Shown here in pieces: positions 15,980 through 24,780 of a stretch of DNA of 43,856 bases. A program made the position numbers and the translations under genes. Each line of letters opens with the position of its first letter. Within the stretch, counting starts at the first letter, position 1. The notes beneath the pieces are model-generated. The model worked only from the letters and a program-made list of their open reading frames with translations. It had not been told where the DNA came from and did no database searches. Origin of the DNA: an uncultured Candidatus Actinomarina sp. (lineage in GTDB: Bacteria > Actinomycetota > Acidimicrobiia > Actinomarinales > Actinomarinaceae); the NCBI GenBank assembly GCA_902596545.1, contig CACJUH010000009.1, positions 1-43,856 on the forward strand, in the 5' to 3' direction.

Positions 15980-17471
15980 TATTTAATCTCTCAGCCAGCC
16001 TTGATGTCAAAGCAAGCATTGTAAGTGTTGGATTTGCAATTCCTCCGGTTGGAAAAACAGAAGTGCTATTAATAATTAAATTGTCAATACCGTAATAATT
16101 TTGACTCATATCACATACGGAATCATTTTCATTTTGACCCATTTTTGTAGTACCCATATGATGACCAATTCCAAAAATATTTTTTTCTAAATAATTTTTT
16201 AATTTTTTTTCATCAGAATCAAAAATATCGTTTAATTCAAAGTCAGATTCCATCTCATTAAATATTATATTTAAATCTATAATTGAGTTTTTTAAATTAA
16301 CAAAATCATCGTTGGTAAAATTCCAATCCAAAATCACGGTATCATCACTGTCAATGTATATTTGATTTTTTTCATCAGGTTTTTGTTCTAAATGTAGTAC
16401 TACAGAGTATGATTTGTTCTTTGTGAATGCACTTTTTATTTTTTTTACAAACATGTCTAATACATCAATAACTAAATAAAATAAATCTTTAATTTTTATG
16501 CTTCCTGTTGAGTTTAAGTTTTTAGTTAAAATAACATGTCTTAATCTATAAAGTGATTTACTTTGATATACGTTTGAGTTTCTTAAAACAAAATAATTTC
16601 TGACATCTTGATTTGTGGATTTAAATCCAGAAAAGTATTTTGATTCCATCTCCTCTAACTTATCATCAAAAAGATGCTTAACGGTAGGTGGTGAATATGT
16701 TTTGATAAATTTATTTATTAATGGATTTTTTATAGAAACCCTTCCTACTTGAATTTGTAGGTGTTCCATAAAATATTTTCCTAAGTTGTGATTTAAATTC
16801 TCATCTGGTAAAAAATTCATAAGTAATCTAGTGGTTTCTATTCCACCAGCAGAAATAATTAACTTCTCTAGTTTTACTTCATTGGTATAACCATTTAAGT
16901 TTTCTAATATAACACTACTAATTTTATTTTTGACTAAATTCATTTTGATTAAGTTTGTTTTAATTAATACATCAATATTTTCACTCTTTTCTAAATACTC
17001 TCTGGAATTCTTTATGTAGTTTCCTCTAGCAATATTTATTGAATATGGTTTGATACTTTTCATGTTTAATTTATCTGGATCAATATTTTGAGGAATAATA
17101 TTTAGGAGTTCATATGCTTTTTTGTAATGGATCTTTAAATCAGCTTTTAATATGTTCCAAGTGCTGTTCTGGCTATAGTCATAATCATCAAGCTCCATAC
17201 ACCACCCACCCCACACATTTGCATTTCCACCAAACATTCTTATTCTTGAATAATGTGAAGCGTAATTTTTCGTAGGCCAATTTCCTAAATTTTTTACTAC
17301 TGCATGCGAAAGCCGGTTTATTTCTCTATTAAATTTAAAATCTCCTGATTCAACTAAAAGAATATTTTTCTCTTCCAAATTTATCAATTGAGACAAAGCT
17401 AGACCTGCAATTCCTGCTCCAATAATTACTATGTCGTAATGTTCTTTTATCTGGTCTTTATTAATAATCAT
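15972..17471 (-). CDS. GMC-family FAD oxidoreductase
   Basis: 499 residues. FAD-binding GAGIAG (18-23) followed by LLVESG, a middle FGGNANVWGGW stretch, SAGGIETTRLL, and the C-terminal GHHMGTTKMG with catalytic-type histidine and a closing PTGGIANPTLTMLAL, all typical of glucose-methanol-choline oxidoreductases. It would oxidise an alcohol on a sugar or polyol; no signal peptide, so it acts in the cytoplasm. Operon with the class III aminotransferase (8-base overlap). Its start codon is only 9 bases from the start of the divergent gene at 17481, so its promoter must overlap that gene. Confidence 0.88.
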   Translation of the reverse strand: MIINKDQIKEHYDIVIIGAGIAGLALSQLINLEEKNILLVESGDFKFNREINRLSHAVVKNLGNWPTKNYASHYSRIRMFGGNANVWGGWCMELDDYDYSQNSTWNILKADLKIHYKKAYELLNIIPQNIDPDKLNMKSIKPYSINIARGNYIKNSREYLEKSENIDVLIKTNLIKMNLVKNKISSVILENLNGYTNEVKLEKLIISAGGIETTRLLMNFLPDENLNHNLGKYFMEHLQIQVGRVSIKNPLINKFIKTYSPPTVKHLFDDKLEEMESKYFSGFKSTNQDVRNYFVLRNSNVYQSKSLYRLRHVILTKNLNSTGSIKIKDLFYLVIDVLDMFVKKIKSAFTKNKSYSVVLHLEQKPDEKNQIYIDSDDTVILDWNFTNDDFVNLKNSIIDLNIIFNEMESDFELNDIFDSDEKKLKNYLEKNIFGIGHHMGTTKMGQNENDSVCDMSQNYYGIDNLIINSTSVFPTGGIANPTLTMLALTSRLAERLNNE

Positions 17472-17480
17472 TTCTAAATA

Positions 17481-19619
17481 ATGAAAGGTAAGTTGGCTAT
17501 ATTTAAAATAATTTCTTTATTTTTCATTATTATTATTTTAGTTGTGAAAAAACTAATTAATTCCAAGTATTTACTGATATCATTTTTTTGCTTAATTTTA
17601 CTATTTCCCGAAAACAGTAATTCAATCTTGCCATCTATGCCATTAGACAATAGTTTAGAGGTATTAATAGCTACATTGATGATTGCCTTGGCTATTAAAT
17701 TAAGAAACAACAAAAAAGTTTTTACTATTTTATTTTTCACGACTCTTTTACTTAAAATTATCTTACTTTTACTTCCATCAGATATGTGGAAACTTTGCTA
17801 CCAAGATGATTTAATAACAAGATTCCCTGGCGAAATTGGACAAACTATTGACAATCAACTTGAATGTGAAAAAGTTTATCATTTGAATGTTCAAAATAAC
17901 TCATCTTTAGCTAGAGAAATAAATTTCTATTCTGATCCCAACTCAGAATGGCTAGGGGCTAATGGTTCCAATTTTAATCTTAGTTTTCTCAATAATAAAA
18001 AATTTAACTTCAAGAGTGATGGTGATCTTGATAGAAGATGGCTTCCTTTTTCATTGACAGTTACTAAAGATTTTGATTCAAAAACTGAATTCTTAAGATT
18101 CGTGTATGTAGGTGATCTGACAATTTATAAAAATAATGAAAAAGTTTATGAAGGAAAATCATACTTAAAAAGTAACGAAATTCAAATTAATGGAGTTAAT
18201 AATAAAACTCTCAAAATTTTGTATAAATTTGAAAAGAGCAAAGGCGAAGAAATAAGACTTTTAGCCACAAATTCTAGAGGTTATCCTCCTGATTTATACG
18301 GTAAGCTTCAAGTATTTGACTCAAACTCAAAGATTTACAAAACTGAAAAAACAATTGTAACTAGATTTGTGGAAGCAATTTTTATTCTATTGATTTTTTA
18401 TTGTTTATTTTCTTTAAGTATTGGTAAGAATAAAAATGATTTAATTAATTTTCTTATCAGCAAAAAAGTTCTTATTATTTTTTATTTTTTACTTATATTC
18501 TTCATTTTTTCACCTTCAAGAATTGAATCATTTCCAGTATTATTAATTTTCGACTCTTTCAGTATTTTTATATATTTAAGTACATTTTTAATTTTTTACT
18601 TTTATGATTTAAAGCCTTTTGAATTGTTTCTGATCAGTTTAGCCGTTACTTTTTTATTAATGGACTTGGACTATAAGCTTTACAATGAATATATAAGACC
18701 AGGTGGTTCAGATTCTTTAACTTATGAATACTTTTCTAGGTTGATACATGAAGGAAGCTTTTTTCAAGGGGGTGAAGATGTTTACACATATTCTCCAGCT
18801 GCAAGATACTTTATTTATTTTTCTCACATAATATTTGGTGAAAAATTAAAGTATTTATTTATAACTCTTAATGCGCTTGTGGCATATTTGGCTGTTCTAG
18901 ACAATAAGTTTAAGTTTGATAGGAAGAATATTTTTATATATCTTGCGTTTATATATCTTACATCAAATGCAATAAATCGTATTTTTATTTTTGGTATGTC
19001 TGAAATATTTTCTCTTGTGTTGTTAATGATATATTTCAAATCAGAACGATTAAAATCTACTTTTCCCATATGTTCTGGATTTATTCTAGGTTTAGCCTTA
19101 ATCAACAGGCCAATTTTAGCTCTTGGAATATTGGTAATAGCTTTAGTTACAAAAAACCGTAAGACTATTTTGTCTTTTTTATTTGTAACAGCTCTTCCGT
19201 TTTTTCATAATTTATTTTATGGAAGTAAATTTACAATTTTCACAGAGGACTGGAACTACCAAGGAGATGTCCTAGGAGAAAATTTCACCTATCTAGAACA
19301 AATAACTCAAATTATTGAAACAGCTACAAAAAATTTTCATTATATTGTAATGAATCCATTTTATTACGATATATATATGAGGGTCGGCAGACTGCTTCCT
19401 TTTATTTTTTTAACTGCTATTGTTGTATTCTTTTATATACTGTTTCAAAAAAGAACAAACTTAAATTTCTCAAAAGAGTTAATTAATTTACTACCTACGA
19501 TTCTATTAGTGGCTCCACTTGCAATTTATGATCCAACATTTTTCTATCCACGATTTTTACTTATCCCACATATAACTTTTCTGTTATATTGTCAAAATCT
19601 AAAAAACGAATATAGCTAA
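17481..19619 (+). CDS. Large GT-C-like membrane protein with inserted outside domain
   Basis: 712 residues. About three hydrophobic segments in residues 1-105, then about 180 polar residues (110-290) predicted as a beta-rich outside domain, then many membrane segments to the end. After the domain, GGSDSLTYEYFSRL and about 30 residues later YSPAARYFIYF resemble the acidic loop and substrate loop of GT-C glycosyltransferases that use polyprenyl-phosphate sugars. The outside domain could bind carbohydrate, but no known fold is recognised. An internal ATG near codon 53 is an alternative start, which would relax the crowding with the divergent gene. Confidence 0.68.
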   Translation: MKGKLAIFKIISLFFIIIILVVKKLINSKYLLISFFCLILLFPENSNSILPSMPLDNSLEVLIATLMIALAIKLRNNKKVFTILFFTTLLLKIILLLLPSDMWKLCYQDDLITRFPGEIGQTIDNQLECEKVYHLNVQNNSSLAREINFYSDPNSEWLGANGSNFNLSFLNNKKFNFKSDGDLDRRWLPFSLTVTKDFDSKTEFLRFVYVGDLTIYKNNEKVYEGKSYLKSNEIQINGVNNKTLKILYKFEKSKGEEIRLLATNSRGYPPDLYGKLQVFDSNSKIYKTEKTIVTRFVEAIFILLIFYCLFSLSIGKNKNDLINFLISKKVLIIFYFLLIFFIFSPSRIESFPVLLIFDSFSIFIYLSTFLIFYFYDLKPFELFLISLAVTFLLMDLDYKLYNEYIRPGGSDSLTYEYFSRLIHEGSFFQGGEDVYTYSPAARYFIYFSHIIFGEKLKYLFITLNALVAYLAVLDNKFKFDRKNIFIYLAFIYLTSNAINRIFIFGMSEIFSLVLLMIYFKSERLKSTFPICSGFILGLALINRPILALGILVIALVTKNRKTILSFLFVTALPFFHNLFYGSKFTIFTEDWNYQGDVLGENFTYLEQITQIIETATKNFHYIVMNPFYYDIYMRVGRLLPFIFLTAIVVFFYILFQKRTNLNFSKELINLLPTILLVAPLAIYDPTFFYPRFLLIPHITFLLYCQNLKNEYS

Positions 19620-19653
19620 TTACCGGTTATAAAGTATATAATCATCAATAACT

Positions 19654-20877
19654 ATGAAAAAAGTTACAGAAATTAACTTCTTAACATTGTCGATAGTTAT
19701 TTCATCATTGTTTTTTATTCCTGTTTTTTTGAGAGCTAACGTTGGATCTGATTGGGACTCCTACGCTCTTGTTGGTACATATATTAATTTCATAGATTCT
19801 GGTATTTACATTCCCTCCAGACCACCAGGATTTCCTGTATTTGAGATTCTCATTGGATTAATGTCATACATATCAAATTACTTGGGTCTGAATAATTTTG
19901 AACAAGGGTTGTTGATTATTCAATTTCTGACTTTAATTTCTTTAAATGTATTGATCTATAATTTTTTTAATAAGACCGAAAATAAGAAGAGTCTTTTCTT
20001 CTTTTTAATTGTTCTATCACCAATTTATTTAATATCCGGCCTAAGTATTATTGATTATTTTTTAGGCAGTTTATTTGGATTCTCTGCTCTTTACTTAGCA
20101 TTGTATAAAAATGATTTGAATTATCATCAAATTTTAATATCTGTACTTTTATCACTTGCTATAGGAGTGAGATTAAGTAACGTAATATTTCTTTTTGTAA
20201 TATTGATTTTATTTTTAATCAAAAAAGAAAACCTAAGCAAAATTTTTATAATTGGATTTACTACAGTTGTGTTAAGTGGTTTTTTATATTTTCCATTTTA
20301 TAATAATTTATACAACTTTTACACTGATACAAACATATACAGCTCGATATCAGAAATGTCTTGTGTAATCAACCTAACCAATACTGATCATGATTTAATC
20401 GGAAGGTTGGGGAGATTCATACTTAAACAAATAAACTATTTTGGAACTTTAGGATTTATATTTTTTCTAATCTTATTAAAAGATATAAAAATAAAAATTG
20501 ATAACACTACAACTTCTCTTTTCTTAATATTTTTGTTTTTTCAATTAAGCTTTTTGAGACTTCCAACAGAGGAAGGACATCTGATTCCAGCTTTTATAGC
20601 ATTAATGATTATGCTCAATCAGTTAAGTCAATATAATTTAAAAATACTGGTAACTGCAGTTATCTTTACATTCTTAAGTAATTTCATTGATATAAAATTT
20701 TATGAAGTAGATCAGGTTGATTCTGCTTCAGAAATAACTTTAAATTTGTCTGTCGCAGAAGGTTTTTTCATTGAAGATTATAAGTTAAGAAACTTAAGAG
20801 GAGTAGATAAAGAATTCAATTACTCTAATTCTCAATCTACACTTTTCGATGCATGGAAGAACGGCTGTCCAAATTGA
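19654..20877 (+). CDS. GT-C-like membrane glycosyltransferase
   Basis: 407 residues, about ten hydrophobic segments. The first outside loop reads GSDWDSYALVG and is followed by SRPPGFPVFE, the DxD-like and RPPGYP-like pair seen in GT39/ArnT-type enzymes, which transfer sugar from a polyprenyl carrier on the outer membrane face. Acidic soluble tail of about 60 residues. TATAAT at 19637-19642 ends 11 nt before the ATG, a possible near-leaderless start. The next gene overlaps its end. Confidence 0.72.
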   Translation: MKKVTEINFLTLSIVISSLFFIPVFLRANVGSDWDSYALVGTYINFIDSGIYIPSRPPGFPVFEILIGLMSYISNYLGLNNFEQGLLIIQFLTLISLNVLIYNFFNKTENKKSLFFFLIVLSPIYLISGLSIIDYFLGSLFGFSALYLALYKNDLNYHQILISVLLSLAIGVRLSNVIFLFVILILFLIKKENLSKIFIIGFTTVVLSGFLYFPFYNNLYNFYTDTNIYSSISEMSCVINLTNTDHDLIGRLGRFILKQINYFGTLGFIFFLILLKDIKIKIDNTTTSLFLIFLFFQLSFLRLPTEEGHLIPAFIALMIMLNQLSQYNLKILVTAVIFTFLSNFIDIKFYEVDQVDSASEITLNLSVAEGFFIEDYKLRNLRGVDKEFNYSNSQSTLFDAWKNGCPN

Positions 20878-22037
20878 TAAAAAGAGATAGTATTGCCATG
20901 GTTTTGTATGCAAGGTTTCCATCAGAAATGGCATATAGTCACCATATAATACAAGTTGCTAAGGGTTTTGTGGAAAATAATTGCGATGTAAATATTTATT
21001 ACCCAAAAACCTACAACAAAAAGACTTTAAAAGAAACTCCTGAAGAATATTATGGCAACTTAACAAATATTAGATTTATCCAAATTAATAATGTTGACAT
21101 AACTAGCTTCAAGATTTATGAAATTTCACCAAATTTTGTAAAAAAATTCCTTTTCAGCTTAAATACATTTATTTGGGCAAAAAAACTCAAGCAAAATAGA
21201 AATGAAAATTTTATTTGGTCAACAAATCCTAACATTTTGGTTATTGCAAAAAAATATTTTAAACATGTCATTTATGAAAAACACGGTCAGGCAAAATATA
21301 TTCAAAAACTTTCTATTTCGATTCTTAAAAAATCTAAAAATACTTTGATGATTGGTGTTACAGAATTTGCTTTTAATGAACTCTCAAAAGATTTCAATAA
21401 TGCTCTATATCTTACAAATGGAGTAGACAAAAACTTTATTTCTCAAAAGGAAAAAGTTTTATCATCAAACCATGTAACTATTGGATATATTGGAATGTTA
21501 GAAACATATGGTGTTGATAAAGGAGTTTTAAATTCAATTAAAGAAATAGATAAACTTTCAATAACAACAAAGTTGAACATAGAAGTTATTGGTGGGCCAG
21601 AAAATAAGTTAAATGAATTAAGAGATTTTATTAAGACAGGCAGTCAAGATAAAAACTATTTAGTAAAATCAAGTATTCCTCATAGTGAAGTATCCGAAGT
21701 GTTGAGAAGTTTTGATATAGGAATTGTCCCCTATCCCAACGATAGTCATATGAACAAGTATGCTTCGCCGATGAAGATTTTCGAAATGGCAGCTTGTGGT
21801 GTTCCAATTCTTGCTTCAGATATAAAATCTCATAAAGAGTTAGAAAAATTTAACTTGGGAATCGTTTATTTTAAAAATGGTAATTTTTCTGACTTTTCCT
21901 TAAAGCTTCAGGAGCTTATCTTAGATGCAGATTTACGAAAAAAACTAACTGAGTTGTCAAAAAAGAATATAGTTAATTTATCCTGGGATAAAAGGATGGA
22001 AACAGTTCTAACTAGCGCTCGTAGCTCAACTGGATAG
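20853..22037 (+). CDS. Glycosyltransferase family 4, 3' end inside tRNA-Arg
   Basis: 394 residues (ATG 20853; an ATG at 20898 giving MVLYARFP is nearer the usual GT4 start and is a good alternative). The C-terminal half has GYIGMLETYG, VIGGPENKL, and YASPMKIFEMAACGVPILASD with the conserved Glu, typical of GT-B retaining enzymes. The family normally ends soon after the YSWDK-like element (LSWDKRME here); the last seven codons (SARSSTG) are read from the acceptor and D-arm bases of tRNA-Arg, which also supplies the TAG stop. This suggests an end formed by recombination or drift into the tRNA. Confidence 0.88.
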   Translation: MEERLSKLIKRDSIAMVLYARFPSEMAYSHHIIQVAKGFVENNCDVNIYYPKTYNKKTLKETPEEYYGNLTNIRFIQINNVDITSFKIYEISPNFVKKFLFSLNTFIWAKKLKQNRNENFIWSTNPNILVIAKKYFKHVIYEKHGQAKYIQKLSISILKKSKNTLMIGVTEFAFNELSKDFNNALYLTNGVDKNFISQKEKVLSSNHVTIGYIGMLETYGVDKGVLNSIKEIDKLSITTKLNIEVIGGPENKLNELRDFIKTGSQDKNYLVKSSIPHSEVSEVLRSFDIGIVPYPNDSHMNKYASPMKIFEMAACGVPILASDIKSHKELEKFNLGIVYFKNGNFSDFSLKLQELILDADLRKKLTELSKKNIVNLSWDKRMETVLTSARSSTG

Positions 22038-22088
22038 AGCACCTGACTTCGGATCAGGGGGTTGTGGGTTCGAGTCCTACCGAGCGCG
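22015..22088 (+). tRNA. tRNA-Arg(TCG)
   Basis: Acceptor stem GCGCTCG/CGAGCGC (22015-22021/22081-22087) pairs perfectly; anticodon stem CCTGA/TCAGG with loop CTTCGGA gives anticodon TCG; T-arm has GTGGG/CCTAC-type pairing with TTCGAGT. CCA is not encoded. The 5' 23 bases overlap the GT4 gene and its 3' end is one base from the stop of the convergent gene, leaving no room for a separate promoter, so it is probably cut from the upstream mRNA. Confidence 0.96.
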
Positions 22089-22089
22089 C

Positions 22090-23190
22090 TTAATTAAAAT
22101 AATCTAAAATTTTATTTACCCTTTTTTTCATGGAATAATCTTGAGCCGTTAAGGGTGTTTGATTTTTTTTATTTAAAGCACTGTTAAGTGCCAATTGAAA
22201 CGAATTAAAGTCGTTAGGATGATAAAAATCTATATCATCACTTAATGGAAGGTTTCTGTGGCTGTTTAAATCTGTTGCAACAACATTTAATCCCGAAGCC
22301 AAATATTCAAAATATTTTAGTGGGGACGTATAGAGATTTGCATGTCTTGAAGTGTTGTTAATCAGCAATCCTACTTTCGCAGTAGAAAGTATCTCACCAA
22401 CCTGTTTTTGATTTAATTTTTGTAATATTTGATAATCTACATTTGATTTACTATTAATTATTTTTTCTTCTATTGATTTGATTCCTTTTTCATCTGATGA
22501 GATGATAATAATTTTTAGGTCGCTCATTTCTAGCTTTAATGTGTTTTCAAAGATAATTTCGAGTCCTCTGGATTCTCCAAATCTATATAAAGATCCAGCG
22601 TAAACAACATGATTTTTTTTCTCTGGTTGATTATAGAAAAAGTCATCATCATACCCGCTGCTTACTACTCCAACTTTGGCATCATTGTGTGGCTGTAATT
22701 CTTTTTTAATATCATCAGTTAGTGCTATTACTTTTGAATTGTCACTTTTTAGACCTGCAGTTACAAGTGTCTTCTTTAATTTTGTAATCTGATGACATTC
22801 ATAAACAACTTTTGCATTCTTTTTTGACAAAAAGTAAAAAACCCATTCAGATCTTGTTAAGTAAAGCTCGTCTTGAGATGCATAATATTTTTGTACAGTA
22901 AAAAAAGACCACAAAAAATGGCTCATCAAATACCAATACTTCTCTAAAATTTTAAACTTTTTGAATGGCAGTGGGTGAATTGTTCCAACTAACTCAATCT
23001 CATCATGGAAATCATATTGTCTTCTTATTTGATCTAAATTATCCGAGCTGTCCTGATTTCTTAGTGGGTAAATTAGAGCAGTGCTTATTCCAAGCCTATT
23101 AATATGTTTTAATGTTGAAATGGTTTGGATTGAATTAGCTGTTTTTGCAGGAAAAGTTTGATAGGTAATATATTTTAATTTTTTTTCCAT
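22090..23190 (-). CDS. Glycosyltransferase family 4-like
   Basis: 366 residues. VVYAGSLYRFGESRGLE begins the donor-binding half, followed by LLINNTSRHANLYTSPLKYFEYLASGLNVVATDLNSHR, in which the Glu of KYFEYLASG holds the UDP/GDP ribose as in GT4. The N-terminal half starts YITYQTFPAKTANSIQT, a loop that usually binds donor phosphate. Cytoplasmic. Single-gene unit; TAAGAT 6 nt before the ATG may be its -10 box. It converges on tRNA-Arg with one base between. Confidence 0.87.
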   Translation of the reverse strand: MEKKLKYITYQTFPAKTANSIQTISTLKHINRLGISTALIYPLRNQDSSDNLDQIRRQYDFHDEIELVGTIHPLPFKKFKILEKYWYLMSHFLWSFFTVQKYYASQDELYLTRSEWVFYFLSKKNAKVVYECHQITKLKKTLVTAGLKSDNSKVIALTDDIKKELQPHNDAKVGVVSSGYDDDFFYNQPEKKNHVVYAGSLYRFGESRGLEIIFENTLKLEMSDLKIIIISSDEKGIKSIEEKIINSKSNVDYQILQKLNQKQVGEILSTAKVGLLINNTSRHANLYTSPLKYFEYLASGLNVVATDLNSHRNLPLSDDIDFYHPNDFNSFQLALNSALNKKNQTPLTAQDYSMKKRVNKILDYFN

Positions 23191-23251
23191 ACGTTAATCT
23201 TATGCTAGATTTTAATTACATATAAGACATAAAGCATAATATTATTTTTTC

Positions 23252-24094
23252 ATGAAAGCTGATCCAGGATACTTTGGCCCACAATCAATGATGTGGAAAG
23301 TAAATAAAGAGATTACTGTACTTTTTGGAGGAGCAAGGGCGCTTCTTATGCACGCTGCTCATCCACTTATTGCAGCTGGCGCAAGACAGACTTCATTTTA
23401 TCAGCGTGATCCATGGAAAAGATTAATTAGGACATTATCACTTCAAAACTCAGTTACATTTGGCACGAAATCTGAAGCAGATGAAAGTGCGCATAGAATA
23501 AATAAATTACACGAAGTAATAAATGGTAAAGACGAAGTATCTGGTGGTTATTATGATGCATTAGATCATGAACAATTACTTTGGGTTCATGCTTGTTTGC
23601 AAATTTCATCAATTTATTTTTACGAAAAAACTGTTAAGAAACTTAGTAACGAAGAAAAAAATCAATACCATGTAGAAAACATGAAGTCAGCTGAGCTTGT
23701 CTTGGTAGATATTAAAAAAATGCCCAAAACACATGATGAGTTAAAAAATTGGGTAATTAATAAATCTAGAGAACCAAGATATTTAATGCACACAGACGTT
23801 GCTAAAGATGTACAGGACATAATAGCTGGAGGTCCTGTACCAACTCACATTAAACCAATCTGGCCATTTATTGCTTTTACGGCATTTAATACTCTTCCAA
23901 GAGAATTTAAGTCACTTTATGGCATAAAAGAAACAAAGTTAAAAAATGTCATTTTAGAATTTAATTTAAAATTTTTGAAATATACAAGACCTTTTTTACC
24001 ACCATTTTTTCGTTTAATTGCTCCTGCTAGATGGGCTAAGCAGAGAATAGTAAGGAATCCCAATCTTAAATTTAAAGATAAGGCAAACTTTTAA
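23252..24094 (+). CDS. MpaB/DUF2236-family oxygenase
   Basis: 280 residues. Family features: early GGARALLMHAAHPLIAAG (about 26-43, with H34 and H37), a WKRL stretch with tryptophan and arginine, LLWVHACLQ in the middle, and a conserved Arg/His region (REPRYLMHTDVA). Members related to MpaB and latex-clearing oxygenase bind haem b and are frequent in actinobacteria; the substrate here is unknown. No signal peptide. It is not a glycan gene and probably belongs to the stable backbone with the tRNAs. The 61-base gap to the divergent glycosyltransferase holds AT-rich -10-like boxes. Confidence 0.85.
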   Translation: MKADPGYFGPQSMMWKVNKEITVLFGGARALLMHAAHPLIAAGARQTSFYQRDPWKRLIRTLSLQNSVTFGTKSEADESAHRINKLHEVINGKDEVSGGYYDALDHEQLLWVHACLQISSIYFYEKTVKKLSNEEKNQYHVENMKSAELVLVDIKKMPKTHDELKNWVINKSREPRYLMHTDVAKDVQDIIAGGPVPTHIKPIWPFIAFTAFNTLPREFKSLYGIKETKLKNVILEFNLKFLKYTRPFLPPFFRLIAPARWAKQRIVRNPNLKFKDKANF

Positions 24095-24101
24095 TCGTTA
24101 A

Positions 24102-24107
24102 TATAAT
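24102..24107 (+). promoter_or_regulatory. Consensus -10 box of a likely leaderless gene
   Basis: TATAAT ends 8 nt before the ATG at 24116. A transcript from it would begin at or within a base or two of the start codon. No Shine-Dalgarno sequence is present. No good -35 box is seen. Confidence 0.5.
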
Positions 24108-24115
24108 ATTTAATT

Positions 24116-24427
24116 ATGAATGAAGAAAATAATTGGAAAGAATTTTCAGATGATATATCTAACATATCAAAAAAAATCAAATCAAGCATTGCAGATGAAG
24201 AAAACATTGAAGATTTAAAAAACTCTTTAAAAGCTACTAAAGAATCTATTTCAAATAGTTTTAATGATCTTGCACAAATTGTTGAAAATACCGTAAAAGA
24301 TGAAGAAATTAAAGAAGATGCTTTAAATCTTGTCAATAATTTGAAACATGAAATGTCAAATATTGTTGACACAGCAAAAGAGAAAGTATTGGAAGTTTTA
24401 AATCTTAATAGTTTAGAAGAAGAATAA
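24116..24427 (+). CDS. Small acidic helical protein of unknown function
   Basis: 103 residues, almost all predicted amphipathic helix with regular spacing of Ile/Leu/Val and many Glu/Lys/Asp; no cysteine, no signal, no membrane segment. Repeated segments such as ENIEDLKNSLKATKESI and EEIKEDALNLVNNLKHEM suggest a helical bundle or coiled coil. Similar small proteins are found in actinobacteria without a defined role. It follows mpaB by 21 bases with its own TATAAT and precedes the tRNA cluster. Confidence 0.72.
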   Translation: MNEENNWKEFSDDISNISKKIKSSIADEENIEDLKNSLKATKESISNSFNDLAQIVENTVKDEEIKEDALNLVNNLKHEMSNIVDTAKEKVLEVLNLNSLEEE

Positions 24428-24471
24428 TTTAAATTTAATATACCAAATAGTGTATTATTCAATGAGAAACT

Positions 24472-24544
24472 GGGTCGGTAGCTCAATCGGCAGAGCAGGA
24501 GCCTTTTAAGCTCAAGGTCGTGGGTTCGATTCCCACCCGACCCA
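24472..24544 (+). tRNA. tRNA-Lys(TTT)
   Basis: Acceptor GGGTCGG pairs with CCGACCC; anticodon loop CTTTTAA gives TTT; T-loop TTCGATT. The anticodon stem has one terminal G-A mismatch. CCA not encoded. A run of T follows at 24546-24551. A possible -10 (TATTAT) lies at 24453-24458. Confidence 0.97.
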
Positions 24545-24593
24545 CTTTTTTATCTCTTTTAAAATAAACTTATAGTATTCTTATTAAATAGTT

Positions 24594-24668
24594 GGGGGCG
24601 TGGTGAAGTCTGGAGTTCACGCCTGCCTGTCACGCAGGAGGTCGCGGGTTCGAATCCCGTCGTCCCCG
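24594..24668 (+). tRNA. tRNA-Asp(GTC)
   Basis: Acceptor GGGGGCG with CGTCCCC (one G-T pair); anticodon stem CCTGC/GCAGG, loop CTGTCAC, anticodon GTC; T-arm CGGG/CCCG with TTCGAAT. CCA not encoded. TATAGT at 24571-24576 is a possible -10 box. Confidence 0.97.
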
Positions 24669-24674
24669 CAATTA

Positions 24675-24747
24675 GGCCAGATAGCTCAGTCGGTAGAGCA
24701 CTTGTCTGAAAAACAAGGGGTCGGCAGTTCGATTCTGCCTCTGGCCA
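24675..24747 (+). tRNA. tRNA-Phe(GAA)
   Basis: Acceptor GGCCAGA/TCTGGCC; anticodon stem CTTGT/ACAAG, loop CTGAAAA, anticodon GAA; T-loop TTCGATT. CCA not encoded. Only 6 bases follow tRNA-Asp, so the two are co-transcribed. Confidence 0.97.
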
Positions 24748-24780
24748 CTGGGGTTTTCTATTTTTTAGTCGGAAATTTAC

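Noticed and set aside
23201-23238. Inverted repeat TATGCT ... AGCATA between divergent genes
   Set aside because: Six bases with a 26-base gap in AT-rich DNA is expected by chance; no operator family recognised.
24091-24486. 131-codon minus-strand frame over the small helical protein
   Set aside because: It is the Ser/Phe-rich mirror of a Lys/Glu-rich plus-strand gene that has its own -10 box, and it runs into tRNA-Lys.
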